Source of the DNA: Lysinibacillus sp. G4S2
GTDB lineage: Bacteria; Bacillota; Bacilli; Bacillales_A; Planococcaceae
Assembly: GCF_030348505.1 (NCBI RefSeq)
Contig: NZ_JAUCFJ010000002.1
Coordinates: 934,001-998,000 of the forward strand
DNA length: 64,000 nucleotides
Direction of reading: 5' to 3'
Positions 1 through 9,515 of the stretch are shown here, piece by piece (position 1 is the stretch's first letter; every line of letters begins with the position of its first letter). The position numbers were made by a program, and so were the translations under genes. The notes under the pieces were generated by a model that saw nothing but the letters and a program-made list of their open reading frames with translations, was not told the DNA's origin and made no database searches.

Positions 1-49
1 AAAGGTTGGGTAAATGGACGTTCATTGATAATTCAACCTTTTAAACAAT

Positions 50-100
50 TAAAAAAACAAAAAGGGTGTTACGATATGCATCAGCATTATCGTAACACCC
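50..100 (-). terminator. Rho-independent terminator after the yjcFG genes
   Basis: A 12-bp perfect stem (64-75 with 89-100) is followed, on the minus strand, by a T-rich run corresponding to the A-runs at 50-63. It closes the minus-strand yjcF/yjcG unit. A weaker inverted repeat (1-8 with 34-42) at the window edge may belong to the gene outside the window. Confidence 0.85.
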
Positions 101-159
101 ATTGGTCTTCATTCACAGAATAGAAATTAAGAAACTCAGACTAAGGAATTCCTGTTGTT

Positions 160-588
160 CTAAATTATTTTTTCCATAGCACGATGTGGGATACCAGCGT
201 CCATAAACTCAGGAGATGTTACCGAATAGCCAAGCTTTTCATAAAAAGGAATAGCATAGCTTTGTGCATGGAGTTTTAGTTTTTTCTTATTAATAGAAAT
301 GGCATGATTCTCCATTTCCTTCATTATTAAAGCACCTAGTTTTTTGCCACGCTGATCTTGTAAAATACAGACACGTTCAATTTTTGCTGTATCGTTTTCA
401 ATACCACGAAGACGTGCGGCACCTACTGGCTCACTACCCTCATACATAATGAAATGCGTTGAAGATGCATCCTCAGTATCACATTCTAGATGTAGCGGCA
501 CACCTTGCTCTTCAACAAAAACCTGTTTGCGAACTGCAAACGCATCCTCATGCTCTTTTGCTGTTTCCACAATCTTAACGTTGTACAA
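160..588 (-). CDS. yjcF: GNAT-family N-acetyltransferase, YjcF-like
   Basis: A 142-residue single-domain GNAT acetyltransferase, expected to transfer acetyl from acetyl-CoA to an unknown amine in the cytoplasm. The acetyl-CoA pyrophosphate-binding signature QDQRGKKLG is at residues 77-85, and the C-terminal FYEKLGY segment is typical of the fold. It starts 3 bp after the stop of the upstream YjcG gene, so the two are almost certainly cotranscribed and translationally coupled. The order yjcH, yjcG, yjcF matches the Bacillus subtilis locus, which supports the name. The physiological substrate is not known to me. Confidence 0.85.
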   Translation of the reverse strand: MYNVKIVETAKEHEDAFAVRKQVFVEEQGVPLHLECDTEDASSTHFIMYEGSEPVGAARLRGIENDTAKIERVCILQDQRGKKLGALIMKEMENHAISINKKKLKLHAQSYAIPFYEKLGYSVTSPEFMDAGIPHRAMEKII

Positions 589-591
589 GAA

Positions 592-1107
592 TTACTCAGC
601 TCCTGACAATCGGAATGTTTCATATGTTGTCCACGAGCCATCTTCCAATTGGTATAAAAGATGAATACGATCAATTGTATCTTTTTCGTCAACACCTGTC
701 ATACGTAATTGCCCAAAGATGTCATCGTGCTCAGAGGCTGTCATTTTTTGAGCAATTGTAATATGTGGTACAAAAACATGTTTAGTTTCTCCATACGGAA
801 TTTTTTCTATTAGTGCATCATGAAATGCTTCTAATTGTTCTGTCGGCTCAATGCGGAAATAAATTGCATTGGTTGTAGGGAAAAACGAACTTATGCGTGA
901 TGCATGAATGTTTAAAGGTGCATATTTGGCAGCAAGTTCATCTAATTGATTTACGATGGATTTAATATCCTCGTCTGTTGCTTCAAAGCTGTCCTTGAAC
1001 GTCATATGCGGTGTGATTTTCGCATAATGCGGATCGTAACGTTTGCGATAAGTATTAGCTAGGTCTTGCAATTTTTTTGATGGAAATGCCACAATACCGT
1101 ACTTCAT
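592..1107 (-). CDS. yjcG: 2H phosphoesterase / 2'-5' RNA ligase-like protein YjcG
   Basis: A 171-residue cytoplasmic member of the 2H phosphoesterase superfamily. The two defining HxT motifs are visible as PHMTF (His34, Thr36) and PHITIA (His115, Thr117), which form the active site for cyclic or 2'-5' phosphodiester chemistry in the family. Length matches B. subtilis YjcG. It is followed after 3 bp by yjcF and preceded 82 bp away by a YjcH-like esterase on the same strand. The substrate in Bacillaceae is unresolved, so only the fold and likely catalytic residues are claimed. Confidence 0.88.
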   Translation of the reverse strand: MKYGIVAFPSKKLQDLANTYRKRYDPHYAKITPHMTFKDSFEATDEDIKSIVNQLDELAAKYAPLNIHASRISSFFPTTNAIYFRIEPTEQLEAFHDALIEKIPYGETKHVFVPHITIAQKMTASEHDDIFGQLRMTGVDEKDTIDRIHLLYQLEDGSWTTYETFRLSGAE

Positions 1108-1189
1108 AGTCCATTACCTCCCGAAAGTAAACAATTTTTCTATTAAAGTATAACAGATATTTCGCTTTTCGTAATTTGAATCGCCCAAA

Positions 1190-1918
1190 TTAATTGAAAT
1201 TTTCGATTAATGCACGACGTAAATCAGGTTTCCAATATTTCCACGTATGATTGCCGTCAAACTCGTCATAAAATGTAGAAAATCCTTTGCTTAACATAAG
1301 GTCATGCAATTGACGATTCGGTGTTAAAAAATCCTTTATTGTTTTGTCCATTGTCACCACTTGGTCTTCTTTTTTTCCGACAATATGATAAATAGAAATT
1401 GCCCCTGGATCTTTAAATTTTTCAACAGCTTTAAGTACATTTTCGTCGACATATGGTGACTGTAAAATCGCTTTACCAAAAATACTTGGATATTTTAAAG
1501 CAGCCATTAAGGAAGCAGTTGCAGCCATAGAGTCACCTATCACTGCACGACTCATACCCATTTGGTAAGTTGCAAATTCAGCATCTAAATAGGGCACAAG
1601 CTCATGTGCTAAAAAACGCAGATAAGCTTCATGTTGCTCTCCGCTAGGGATATATTTGTGACGTCGATCCTTAATATCTTTATATGGGACGAACGCGATA
1701 ATTAAATTTTCGATTTCATAGTCATCGATAAGTTCATCAGCTAGTTTTGTGATACCCCCAAGTTGGAAATAATCCTTGCCATCTGATGCAATTAAAATAT
1801 TATATTTATATAGTGGAGAATAATTTGCAGGGACATAAATATAAAGCTGTAATTCCTCCTGCAACGCTTCACTATAGAACTTTAAGTCCTGTACTGTTCC
1901 CTTATCCAATGATGCCAC
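1190..1918 (-). CDS. yjcH: Alpha/beta hydrolase, esterase family (YjcH-like)
   Basis: A 242-residue alpha/beta hydrolase related to the enterochelin-esterase/esterase-D group. The nucleophile elbow is IGDSMAA with Ser130, and the probable catalytic His lies in DGNHTWKYW near residue 227. There is no signal peptide, so it is cytoplasmic. It precedes yjcG and yjcF on the same strand, as in B. subtilis. The natural ester substrate cannot be deduced. Confidence 0.8.
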   Translation of the reverse strand: MASLDKGTVQDLKFYSEALQEELQLYIYVPANYSPLYKYNILIASDGKDYFQLGGITKLADELIDDYEIENLIIAFVPYKDIKDRRHKYIPSGEQHEAYLRFLAHELVPYLDAEFATYQMGMSRAVIGDSMAATASLMAALKYPSIFGKAILQSPYVDENVLKAVEKFKDPGAISIYHIVGKKEDQVVTMDKTIKDFLTPNRQLHDLMLSKGFSTFYDEFDGNHTWKYWKPDLRRALIENFN

Positions 1919-2021
1919 TCCTTCATGTGTTTGTGAGAAAATTGTACCATATACGAAAGTAAAGGTATAATAGATTGGGCTAGCACTATACTAGCAAAAA
2001 AAAACGAAATGAGGGTTATTT

Positions 2022-2603
2022 ATGCATAATAAAAGTACTCGCATACACTCTGATGAAGTTGCGAAGGCAGCCCAAGCTGCACTCATTCGTCGTGGTGTAT
2101 CGCTAGAGGATATTGCTAAAATCGTTTATGAAATGCAAAAGTCCTATAATGAAGGCTTAACATTAGACCATTGTATTCATTCTGTCGAGCGTGTATTACG
2201 CAAGCGTGAAGTTCAACATGCTTTATTAGTAGGTATTGAATTAGATGAACTGGCAGAGAAAAAATTATTATCTGCTCCATTACAGCAAATAATAGAATCC
2301 GATGAGGGTTTATTTGGTGTGGATGAAACAATCGCACTTGGATCTGTTTTTACATATGGTAGCATAGCGGTAACAACTTTCGGTCACTTAGACAAGCAAA
2401 AAATTGGTATTATTAAGAAGCTGGACACAGAACCAGGACATCATGTAAATACGTTTTTAGATGATTTAGTTGGCAGTATTGCAGCTTCTGCAGCATCTCG
2501 TATTGCCCATCGTATGCGTGACTTAGAAGAAGAGGGCGAGACATTTGCAGATATAACGCCAAAAGAGCTAGGACCAAAACCAAAATCACATAATGAAATT
2601 TAA
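2022..2603 (+). CDS. Phosphatidylglycerophosphatase A-like protein (YutG family)
   Basis: A 193-residue protein resembling the PgpA/YutG family, which dephosphorylates phosphatidylglycerol phosphate in phospholipid synthesis. The family-typical segments VDETIALGSVFTYGSIAVT and FLDDLVGSIAASAASRIAHR are present. It is more hydrophilic than E. coli PgpA, as is usual for the Firmicute form. It is monocistronic, starts behind a gagggtt ribosome site and ends 18 bp before a terminator. Enzyme activity is assigned by family only. Confidence 0.75.
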   Translation: MHNKSTRIHSDEVAKAAQAALIRRGVSLEDIAKIVYEMQKSYNEGLTLDHCIHSVERVLRKREVQHALLVGIELDELAEKKLLSAPLQQIIESDEGLFGVDETIALGSVFTYGSIAVTTFGHLDKQKIGIIKKLDTEPGHHVNTFLDDLVGSIAASAASRIAHRMRDLEEEGETFADITPKELGPKPKSHNEI

Positions 2604-2620
2604 CAAAGCTTTACTATATA

Positions 2621-2660
2621 AAACAGAGCCTCCTCTTTCACTTTAGGAGGCTCTGTTTTT
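2621..2660 (+). terminator. Rho-independent terminator
   Basis: The stem aaacagagcctcct pairs with aggaggctctgttt and is followed by T residues. It ends the PgpA-like gene. Confidence 0.9.
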
Positions 2661-2926
2661 AGTATGCATAGGCAATTGTTTTGTATACTCACACACGTCT
2701 TTTATAAATTCTTTAAAATATTACTGCTCAACACGTTATAAGATAAAAATAGTCAGTTTGTTGAAGTATCCTCAAATCATCGAGTTGCTTGCACCTACAT
2801 AGCTTGAATGTAGTAGCCTGATATTTTACAATAGAAACATCGTGAAACTTTTTAAGGTTTTTGATTAGTGAAGGATGCTGTTTGAAAGCTTCTTTAAATG
2901 TAATAAAAATGTGAGGGACCTACTAC
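2661..2926. other. Intergenic, leader of the nuclease gene
   Basis: About 265 bp of AT-rich DNA before the nuclease gene. I see no repeat, hairpin or convincing promoter pair beyond the ribosome site (gaggg at about 2912). Confidence 0.5.
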
Positions 2927-3547
2927 ATGAAAATGCAAGATATAAAAACGTTAATTACGAGTGGTACAATCATTCTAGCGGTTGCATTGTATATGATTTT
3001 TGGCAGATCACCTGCCGAAGAAAAGAATGCAACAACAACTACCGACCAGCAGGGTACTATTTCCATTGAACAGGTTGAAGAAAAAACAGGAAATAAGCGC
3101 TTTGATGTTGACTATATTAAAGCATATGATGGCGATACAATTCAGGCGACAATTAACGGAAAGAAACAAAAAATTCGCTTACTGATGGTAGATACACCAG
3201 AGATGAATTATAACAAAGGTGAAGCACAGCCTTATGCTAAAGAGGCGAGAGATTATACGATTAAATTGTTAGAAAACGCTAAAAAGATAGAAGCGGTTTA
3301 CGATGTTGGACCAGAAACAGATAACTATGATCGACTATTAGCCTATGTCTTCGTGGATGATGTATTATTGCAGGAATCTTTATTGAATGAAGGGCTTGCG
3401 GCAGTTCGCTTTATTCATAAACCAAACAATACGTTTGAGGATGAGTTTAGAGAAATCCAACAAGGTGCAGAAAAAGAAAAGTTAAATATTTGGTCACATA
3501 AAAATTACTTCCAAAAAGATGGTTTCCATCCGGAGGTATTAAAATAA
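2927..3547 (+). CDS. Membrane-anchored thermonuclease (SNase-like)
   Basis: A 206-residue staphylococcal-nuclease-like phosphodiesterase. Residues 8-26 form one hydrophobic anchor, so the nuclease domain (about 58-200) should face the outside. Catalytic positions are visible: DGD at 68-70, Arg84 and Glu92 in KIRLLMVDTPE, and Arg136 in DNYDRLLAYVF, matching Arg35, Glu43 and Arg87 of the staphylococcal enzyme. A role in degrading extracellular DNA or RNA is inferred. It is monocistronic. Confidence 0.9.
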   Translation: MKMQDIKTLITSGTIILAVALYMIFGRSPAEEKNATTTTDQQGTISIEQVEEKTGNKRFDVDYIKAYDGDTIQATINGKKQKIRLLMVDTPEMNYNKGEAQPYAKEARDYTIKLLENAKKIEAVYDVGPETDNYDRLLAYVFVDDVLLQESLLNEGLAAVRFIHKPNNTFEDEFREIQQGAEKEKLNIWSHKNYFQKDGFHPEVLK

Positions 3548-3618
3548 AAAACAAAAAATCATTTACTGTTTCGAACTGCTTTCTTTCAAGTGGACAACGG
3601 AAATAATAAAAATATATT

Positions 3619-3703
3619 AAGCGGCTTGAACCCTGAATTCTAAAGGGCTCAAGCCGCTTAATCGTTTCTGGTGGTAGCGATAGTGATTATTAAAATGAAT
3701 TCA
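3619..3703. repeat. Dispersed repeat A, copy 1, with hairpin
   Basis: The stem aagcggcttgaaccc (3619-3633) pairs with gggctcaagccgctt (3645-3659), so it may also terminate the nuclease gene. The right half plus the following 45 bp recurs almost unchanged at 9145-9215, sharing aagccgcttaatcgtttc and a downstream gatagtgattat. Confidence 0.8.
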
Positions 3704-3830
3704 CAGCGTTATTATTGATAATTATTCTGAAATAAGGAATTTTTACCTTGGCAAAAGAAAGTGAATGAGGTAGTTAAACAATGGGTATGGAAATGAAAGA
3801 AGAGAGGAACAGTGTGGAGCTATAAGAAGA

Positions 3831-3875
3831 AGAAGCGGTTTAGATTAAAAAATGATCTAACCGCTTCTTTTTTAT
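3831..3875. terminator. Hairpin terminator between convergent genes
   Basis: The stem agaagcggtttagat pairs with atctaaccgcttct and is followed by TTTTTT on the plus strand. It lies between the nuclease gene and the minus-strand chemoreceptor, so it may serve both directions. Confidence 0.75.
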
Positions 3876-3955
3876 CTGAATGATGTTGTTATTCCTTTGA
3901 AAATGTGTAAAGTCATATTGACATGTTAAAAGTGATGCTGCCCATGATAATCATA

Positions 3956-5662
3956 TTAAACCCTGAATTGCGCTGCTAAATCTCTTAACTCCTCTGCCAA
4001 GTTTGCAAGTGCATAAGCAGATGATGAAATTTCTTCCATTGATGCCGTTTGTTCTTCAGTTGCAGCAGAAATACTCTCTGTGCCGGCTGTAGTAGATTTA
4101 GTTATGGAGTGGATTGTATTCATACTACCAACAATTTCTTCAGTTCCAGCTGCCATTTGCTCGACCGCTGCAGATACTTCTTCTACTTGCATCGTAACAC
4201 TTTGAATGGCACCTTGAATTGAAGCGAAAGTTGTACGTGTACTTTCTGTTGTTTTAATCCCTTCATTAACTCCTGCTGTTACTAACTTCATTGATTCAAC
4301 AGCCTTTTGAGTATCTTTCTGTGTCTCTGAAATCAATACTTCAATTTGGTTAGAAGACACTGCAGACTGTTCTGCTAATTTCCTAACTTCATCAGCAACG
4401 ACGGCAAAGCCTTTTCCATGCTCACCAGCACGTGCGGCTTCAATTGCGGCGTTCAGGGCAAGGAGATTTGTTTGTTCAGCAATTGCTGTAATCGAATCAA
4501 TAATTTGACCAATGTCATTAGAACGTTTTCCTAACAAGCCGACAACTTCGGATAAGCCATTTACTCGTTCTGTAATGTCCATCATTTGTTGATTCATTTG
4601 ATCCGCGGCATTCATACCATTTATCACCAGGGATAAAGAATCACCTGAAAGCTCGGTAACAGCTTGAGCATTTCCAGCTACTTGTTGCACACCTGTGGAA
4701 AGCTCATTGACAGTATTGACGGTGTTAGACACATTGTTTAGTTGCTCTACTGATCCATGAGCAATAGTTTCCATCGTATTTGCAACCATCTCTGTTGCCT
4801 TCGTAGTTTCTGCTGCATTGGCGTTTAATTCTTCAGATGCTGATGCTACATGATTAGCAGTTTCAGTCACTTTTGTAACCGTATTACGAATATTGTTAAT
4901 CATCGAATTAAATGATTGGGTTAATTGACCGATTTCATCCTTAGATGAATAAGTACCTTGCACAGTCAAATCGCCATCGCCTGCTTTTAACATATTAGCC
5001 TGCAACTCTTTCACTGGATTTACAATTAAACGTGCAATCCATGTTGCCAATGTAATAAAGAAAATAATGGCCACAACAGAGAGAATGGCAGAAATAATCA
5101 TAGTAGTGAATAGACTTTGTTTATTTTCTTCATTCAGTTGATTGGCATCTTCAGAACATTGAGTCATAAGATTGCGTGCATCACTTGCCATATTCTCAGC
5201 AAAATCATCTAAAGTTGTGGTGTAAATAGAATAGGCTTCGTCGTTTCGGTTCTGACTAGCTAAATCAATAACATCTGCCATGGTGCTCAAATACCCATCA
5301 ACATTGGATTTAAGAGACTCTAACAGTTTTTGTTCATCTTTATTTCCATTGAAAGTGGCTTCAAATTTCACGATCAAGTCTTTAATACTTTCAGCTCTCT
5401 CTGAGATCATTGTCTTTAGGTCAGCATTATCATTTGCATCCGTAGTAATCATGAGTTCTAAAACGAAAGAATCCATCGCACGAATATCAGTTCGAGTTTG
5501 GCCGATATATTGAATTGGCAAAAGTGACTCGTCGTACATTTCACTAGATTTTTTTGCCATATCCTTAATGTAATAAAAACCAACGCCTGAAATAATTAGT
5601 AAAAATATAACAGCGGATGAAATAAGTGTTAGAATTTTCTTTTTAACCGATAAGTTTTTCAA
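3956..5662 (-). CDS. Methyl-accepting chemotaxis protein (4HB sensor, HAMP)
   Basis: A 568-residue transmembrane chemoreceptor. An N-terminal membrane helix (about 11-31) is followed by an extracytoplasmic four-helix-bundle-type sensor (about 32-185), a second helix (about 188-210), a HAMP domain and a long cytoplasmic signalling coiled coil. The hairpin tip that contacts CheA/CheW is conserved ([20 protein letters not shown]). The ligand cannot be read from the sequence. The start follows a ggaggg ribosome site. It is monocistronic and remote from the other receptors in the window. Confidence 0.95.
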   Translation of the reverse strand: MKNLSVKKKILTLISSAVIFLLIISGVGFYYIKDMAKKSSEMYDESLLPIQYIGQTRTDIRAMDSFVLELMITTDANDNADLKTMISERAESIKDLIVKFEATFNGNKDEQKLLESLKSNVDGYLSTMADVIDLASQNRNDEAYSIYTTTLDDFAENMASDARNLMTQCSEDANQLNEENKQSLFTTMIISAILSVVAIIFFITLATWIARLIVNPVKELQANMLKAGDGDLTVQGTYSSKDEIGQLTQSFNSMINNIRNTVTKVTETANHVASASEELNANAAETTKATEMVANTMETIAHGSVEQLNNVSNTVNTVNELSTGVQQVAGNAQAVTELSGDSLSLVINGMNAADQMNQQMMDITERVNGLSEVVGLLGKRSNDIGQIIDSITAIAEQTNLLALNAAIEAARAGEHGKGFAVVADEVRKLAEQSAVSSNQIEVLISETQKDTQKAVESMKLVTAGVNEGIKTTESTRTTFASIQGAIQSVTMQVEEVSAAVEQMAAGTEEIVGSMNTIHSITKSTTAGTESISAATEEQTASMEEISSSAYALANLAEELRDLAAQFRV

Positions 5663-6000
5663 AATATTCCCTCCATTAGCTCAATTATCTTCAAAAAAGT
5701 GGGATATAGTAATAATTTTGGATATATTGAGTAATTTAGATTTGGTAATAATATACCACATCCCAGTCTTTGATAAGAGAAGAGAGAATTATGGGATTTT
5801 TATGAAAAATAGAAGATTACAGCTTATTGCAATCGAGTTTACTGACGGTAGTAACATGACACCACTATAGATTTATAAAAAAGATTGAACATTTAAAACA
5901 AAGGCATTTAAAACAAAGTTCGATTATTTAAAATAAAGATTGATTCAAGCAAAAGATGATAAAGAAAATAAAAGGGACAAATAAAAGATGGTATATTGTT
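5663..6000. other. Intergenic, upstream of chemoreceptor
   Basis: AT-rich DNA containing loosely repeated aaaacaaag and aaataaag segments at 5895-5945. I did not find a convincing sigma-D pair for the chemoreceptor, and no gene. Confidence 0.4.
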
Positions 6001-6012
6001 CGAAGATAAGAA

Positions 6013-6058
6013 AGGGGTTAATCCCTAAATCATTGTTTAATGACTTTTAGGATAACCC
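6013..6058. terminator. Hairpin after the secreted repeat protein gene
   Basis: Ggggttaatccctaaa pairs with tttaggataacccc around a 14-nt loop. It lies 15 bp downstream of the minus-strand gene ending at 6073. The following T-run is modest in both directions. Confidence 0.65.
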
Positions 6059-6072
6059 CGAATTTTTCCTGG

Positions 6073-7248
6073 TTAATGTTGTGGAAGATAGTCTTGGCCG
6101 TTTATCGTTACTTTAGAAGCTGAGATAAGGATTTCTTTATTTGCAATAAAATATGGGTCTAAAATATTGTAAAATGCTTCCCATTTTTCTTCAATTTTTT
6201 CTTGTTCTTCCTTTTCATCGAGAGCTAAGATTTCTTCATAGAGCTGTTTTAATTGCTTGCTATCTGCTTCACTAACTTCGAATTCAAAGTCAGCCATGTA
6301 TTCTTCAAATGTTTGAGGCTTTAAGAACTGATTAAGGATCCCGTAGAATTCTTCATGTAGTTTATCATACAACTCATCATTTTCATCTTTTAATGCTTTT
6401 TGTAAATCCCTATGAAGAGTTTTTAGTTTGGCTAAGGTTTCTGCAGGGATCTCTAAAATTTCCGTGACTTTCATACAGCTAGCCATAAATTCTTCAAATG
6501 TTTCTGGTGCATTTAGCTCATCTAAATATGGTTCAAGGATTTTATCAAATTCTTCATATTTTTTGTTAGCTTTTTCCTCATCACCACTTTTTTCAAGCTT
6601 TATCCATTCTTCATAAATAGCTTTAAGTTGTGCGTTATCGTTTTCTTTAATAACAATATTTTTCTCATTAAATCCGTATTCTTTCATATACTCTTCAAAT
6701 GATTGAGGTTGCCAATTAGCTAATGTATACGGCTTTATGATTTTATGTATTTCTTCGTAAATTTTTTTTAGTTCCTCATGTTTCTTTTCTATCTCTTCAT
6801 CTGTTAGTCCTTCTACTTTTGTAAATTCTTTGTGTACGTGTTTCATTTCATTAAACAATTTTTCTAATTTTGTTAGATCTTCTTTTGTTATCTCTTTAGG
6901 CATGTCTTTTTTAAATACTTCAAACGTGAAGAAGTCTGAAAAACTCTCTGCAATGTTACCTTCTACAGAGATTTCTTGTCCTTCTACTAATTTCATTTTT
7001 TCTATTTGCTCATCAGAAAATTTATGGAAACTGATAAAGTAATTTTTGCCATCTTTTCCTTTAAGGTTCATTCCATCGTCGTAGATGTTTTTAATAGTTC
7101 CTGTAATTTTTTGTTCAAGTTGAACAGTAATACTACTATTATTTGTTGTTTCTACTGATGCAGCCCCTGCTTGAAGTGGTGTCAGAACAGCCATTCCAAT
7201 TGTAAGTACTGAAGCAATCATCCAAGTTTTTTTAATCGGTTTTTTCAT
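6073..7248 (-). CDS. Secreted protein with four helical repeats, unknown function
   Basis: I do not recognise this 391-residue family. Residues 1-29 form a Sec signal peptide ending in AGA. Residues about 44-118 look like a small beta domain (TGTIKNIYDDGMNLKGKDGK and VEGQEISVEGNIAE). The rest is highly charged and helical and holds about four related units of roughly 60 residues, each ending in IL-PY; three are introduced by P-[TS]-FEE-[YF]-M at residues 181, 249 and 311. The start at 7248 (MKKPIKK) is chosen over an upstream in-frame Met because ggaga precedes it. Confidence 0.75.
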   Translation of the reverse strand: MKKPIKKTWMIASVLTIGMAVLTPLQAGAASVETTNNSSITVQLEQKITGTIKNIYDDGMNLKGKDGKNYFISFHKFSDEQIEKMKLVEGQEISVEGNIAESFSDFFTFEVFKKDMPKEITKEDLTKLEKLFNEMKHVHKEFTKVEGLTDEEIEKKHEELKKIYEEIHKIIKPYTLANWQPQSFEEYMKEYGFNEKNIVIKENDNAQLKAIYEEWIKLEKSGDEEKANKKYEEFDKILEPYLDELNAPETFEEFMASCMKVTEILEIPAETLAKLKTLHRDLQKALKDENDELYDKLHEEFYGILNQFLKPQTFEEYMADFEFEVSEADSKQLKQLYEEILALDEKEEQEKIEEKWEAFYNILDPYFIANKEILISASKVTINGQDYLPQH

Positions 7249-7486
7249 ATGTATTTCTCCTCGTATTAAAAATAAGTTATTACCATTAATTAGACGATTT
7301 ACCATTTGAAAAAGTTTGTTGTTTTAAAAAAAAATTGGAGAAATGGTAAAAAGTTTATATAGTAAAAGGTATTCGGAAAAGTAGTGTGCAGTATTATTAA
7401 ACTAGCGTAAGCAGGTTAGTTGAAAAATGAACAAGAAAGTGTTGTAAAATAATGTGAAAAACTGAAGACTTGGGAGATGTGTAAAT

Positions 7487-7848
7487 TTGGCTTATATTCA
7501 CGAGTTTGGAATAGTTGCATGTATTGAAAAAAAAAAGAGTATGTTAGTTATGAACCTGAAAAATATAATTGCATAGGTGTAGATGGGGGTCTTTTTGATG
7601 AACTTATGTCTAAGGATTTTGGTGAAAAAACGAATCATCTAGAAACATTTGCACATAACACAAATAGACCATATAAAAGCCTCGACTATTTTGGAATAAC
7701 ATTGATACCGCCAAGTTCTCGTAAACAATTTTTAAATATGGTTAGTGAAGCAAACGACGAGTACAAATCAGAAGAACTTGAAGAACTGATGAAAAAAATA
7801 GTTGAAGCAATAAAAGAAGATAAATGGATGATTCATTTTGGTGTTTAA
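7487..7848 (+). pseudogene. Small conserved-type protein disrupted at an A10 tract
   Basis: A TTG start at 7487 sits 10 bp after a gggag ribosome site and encodes AYIHEFGIVACIEKKK. The reading frame then breaks in the A10 run at 7527-7536. One more A would join it to EYVSYEPEKYNC and on through the ATG at 7606 to the stop at 7848, giving about 120 residues. The downstream part alone (80 residues, ending KWMIHFGV) has no ribosome site at 7606. The break could be a sequencing slip, a real frameshift or slippage-controlled expression. Function unknown to me. Confidence 0.7.
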
Positions 7849-8074
7849 TACTGTAAATACATACAAGTAAGCTTAAGAGGTGATTGTTCAATTAGAGCAA
7901 TCGCTTCTTGTGCTAACGATGCAGGTTACTGTTTTGAAAAAAGTTTAACCAGAAACCATTCCTTTATTTTCGAACAAATTTTCTTTACTCATGTTTTACT
8001 AAAACGATTTTCAATATTATAGATGTACAATGGTAAATATAGAAAAATGATATACCTAGAAAGGTGATGGAGTT

Positions 8075-8365
8075 ATGTTTATAGTTCTTTTAGAGTATAT
8101 GAAACCATTAAATGTAGTCGAAGATTTTTTGAAAGAACATGTAGATTTCTTAGATAAACATTATAAAGGAGGCGACTTCATTTTTTCTGGACGACGTGAT
8201 CCTAGAATTGGTGGAGTTATTTTGGTTAACTCGAATGATGAGGCTACGGTTCAGGAAATGTTAAAAGAAGACCCTTTTTATATAAATAAAGTTGCTGAAT
8301 ATGAATTAATTAAATTTACGCCAACTAAATATGCCGATGAGTTCTCACCATTTGTTAATAGCTAA
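8075..8365 (+). CDS. YciI-like (YCII) family protein
   Basis: A 96-residue single-domain protein of the YCII family, a ferredoxin-like fold with a conserved His-Asp pair. HVDFLDKHYKGGDFIFSG and the segment DPFYINKVAEYELIKFTP are family-typical. Biochemical role is generally unclear; some relatives act on small aromatic substrates. It is monocistronic with a good ribosome site (aaggtgatgg) and a terminator downstream. Confidence 0.85.
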   Translation: MFIVLLEYMKPLNVVEDFLKEHVDFLDKHYKGGDFIFSGRRDPRIGGVILVNSNDEATVQEMLKEDPFYINKVAEYELIKFTPTKYADEFSPFVNS

Positions 8366-8439
8366 TTTGAAATAGAGAATAAGACATCCTGAAAATGATT
8401 AAACTTTTTTATAAAAAGTAATTTCATATGTATATATTT

Positions 8440-8482
8440 AGAGCAGGTTTTGAGCAATCTTTTTTCAAAACCTGCTCTTTCT
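8440..8482 (+). terminator. Rho-independent terminator
   Basis: A 14-bp stem (8440-8453 with 8465-8478) is followed by a short T-run. It ends the YciI-like gene. Confidence 0.85.
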
Positions 8483-8547
8483 ATTGGTTCATTTATTAAG
8501 GGTCTTAATTTGATTAAACTTTATTTCGAAGTAACAAAATGTAGTAG

Positions 8548-8886
8548 TACGTTCAACCGAAAACTAAATTAATGGCTGTTTTCTCAAAGGTTGTTGAAAG
8601 TGCTGTTCCTAGAACAAGCGAACATCAATCAGGATTAGCAATTGACGTTAGTGGATCTGATGGATCTTGTGCAGCAGATGACTGTTTCGCGAATACAGAA
8701 GAGGCAGCATGGCTTGAAGATAACGCCCATAAATATGGGTATATCATTCGCTTTCCAAAAGACAAAGAAAATATTACTGGCTACCAATATGAACCGTGGC
8801 ATATTTGTTATGTTGGGGTAAATTTAGCCACTGAGTTATATAATAAAGGGTTAACATTGGAAGAATATTATGAGTTGCACAAGTGA
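8548..8886 (+). pseudogene. VanY-type D,D-carboxypeptidase, 5'-truncated remnant
   Basis: The C-terminal half of a VanY/DacB-like zinc D-Ala-D-Ala carboxypeptidase. The metal and active-site motifs survive: SEHQSGLAIDVS (SxHxxGxAxD) and EPWHICYVG. Family-like sequence begins at about 8548 (YVQPKTKLM) and is preceded in frame by TAG TAG. The first Met, at 8572, has no ribosome site, and the substrate-binding N-terminal half and any signal peptide are absent. It is probably a decayed cell-wall hydrolase. Confidence 0.8.
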
Positions 8887-9027
8887 GTAGAGTGAGAAAA
8901 TAACAATGAGTATCTTAAAAGTATAAAATTCTTCCAATTAATTTAGTGGGCTCCTATTGAAGAATGGGGGCTCTTTTTTGAATTAAAAAAACCGAAGTGA
9001 TATATAAAACAAGCTCCTCTATCAATT

Positions 9028-9215
9028 GGATCATCACCATAGCGTGTGGTTGATTTCCGTTCCGGCAGGCACTTTGCCGCTGACGCTTCGCTTTCGCGCA
9101 GATAAAACAATTGTTGCTGCCGCTACGCTTTCGCACAGATAAAAATTCTAAAGGGTTCAAGCCGCTTAATCGTTTCTGGTGGTAGAGATAGTGATTATAA
9201 ATGAATATCACAGCG
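9028..9215. repeat. MITE-like repeat (partial) joined to dispersed repeat A copy 2
   Basis: From 9028 the sequence matches one terminus of the MITE-like family (ggatcatcacc, then gtgtggttgatttccg), followed by the cgctttcgcgcagataaaac type core. At 9145 it passes directly into repeat A, seen also at 3640. The opposite terminus is missing, so it is a broken or composite copy. Confidence 0.8.
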
Positions 9216-9419
9216 AATGTTCTTCTAAACTAAAAGGTGCCCCAAAGTGATCGGGTGCAGTTTATTTGAAGTTGAAAGAGTATTTTTAGGTGCATATTGA
9301 AGTTAATGTTGCGACGAAAATTATTTCCAAAATAATAGATTTGAGGATTTGGTTTCAAAAAAATGGTAAGTGAACAAAATAGTTGATTTTTTATCTTTGA
9401 TTTATTTAATTGTTTTCCA

Positions 9420-9434
9420 TTCCATATAGCGAAA
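9420..9434. promoter_or_regulatory. Candidate IclR operator, copy 1
   Basis: The 15-mer ttccatatagcgaaa, followed by the perfect palindrome cgaaatttcg (9439-9448), lies 82 bp before the hydroxylase gene. Nearly the same 15-mer occurs before the gentisate dioxygenase gene. Binding by either neighbouring IclR protein is inference. Confidence 0.35.
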
Positions 9435-9515
9435 AAACGAAATTTCGAATGGATTGATAAACACATATGATAAACGTATAGAAGATCAATAGAATTTGGA
9501 AAGGATGAATCAAAT

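Noticed and set aside
9225..9262. Possible IS3-type end (tgccccaaagtgatcgggtg)
   Set aside because: Too short, with no partner end or transposase fragment.
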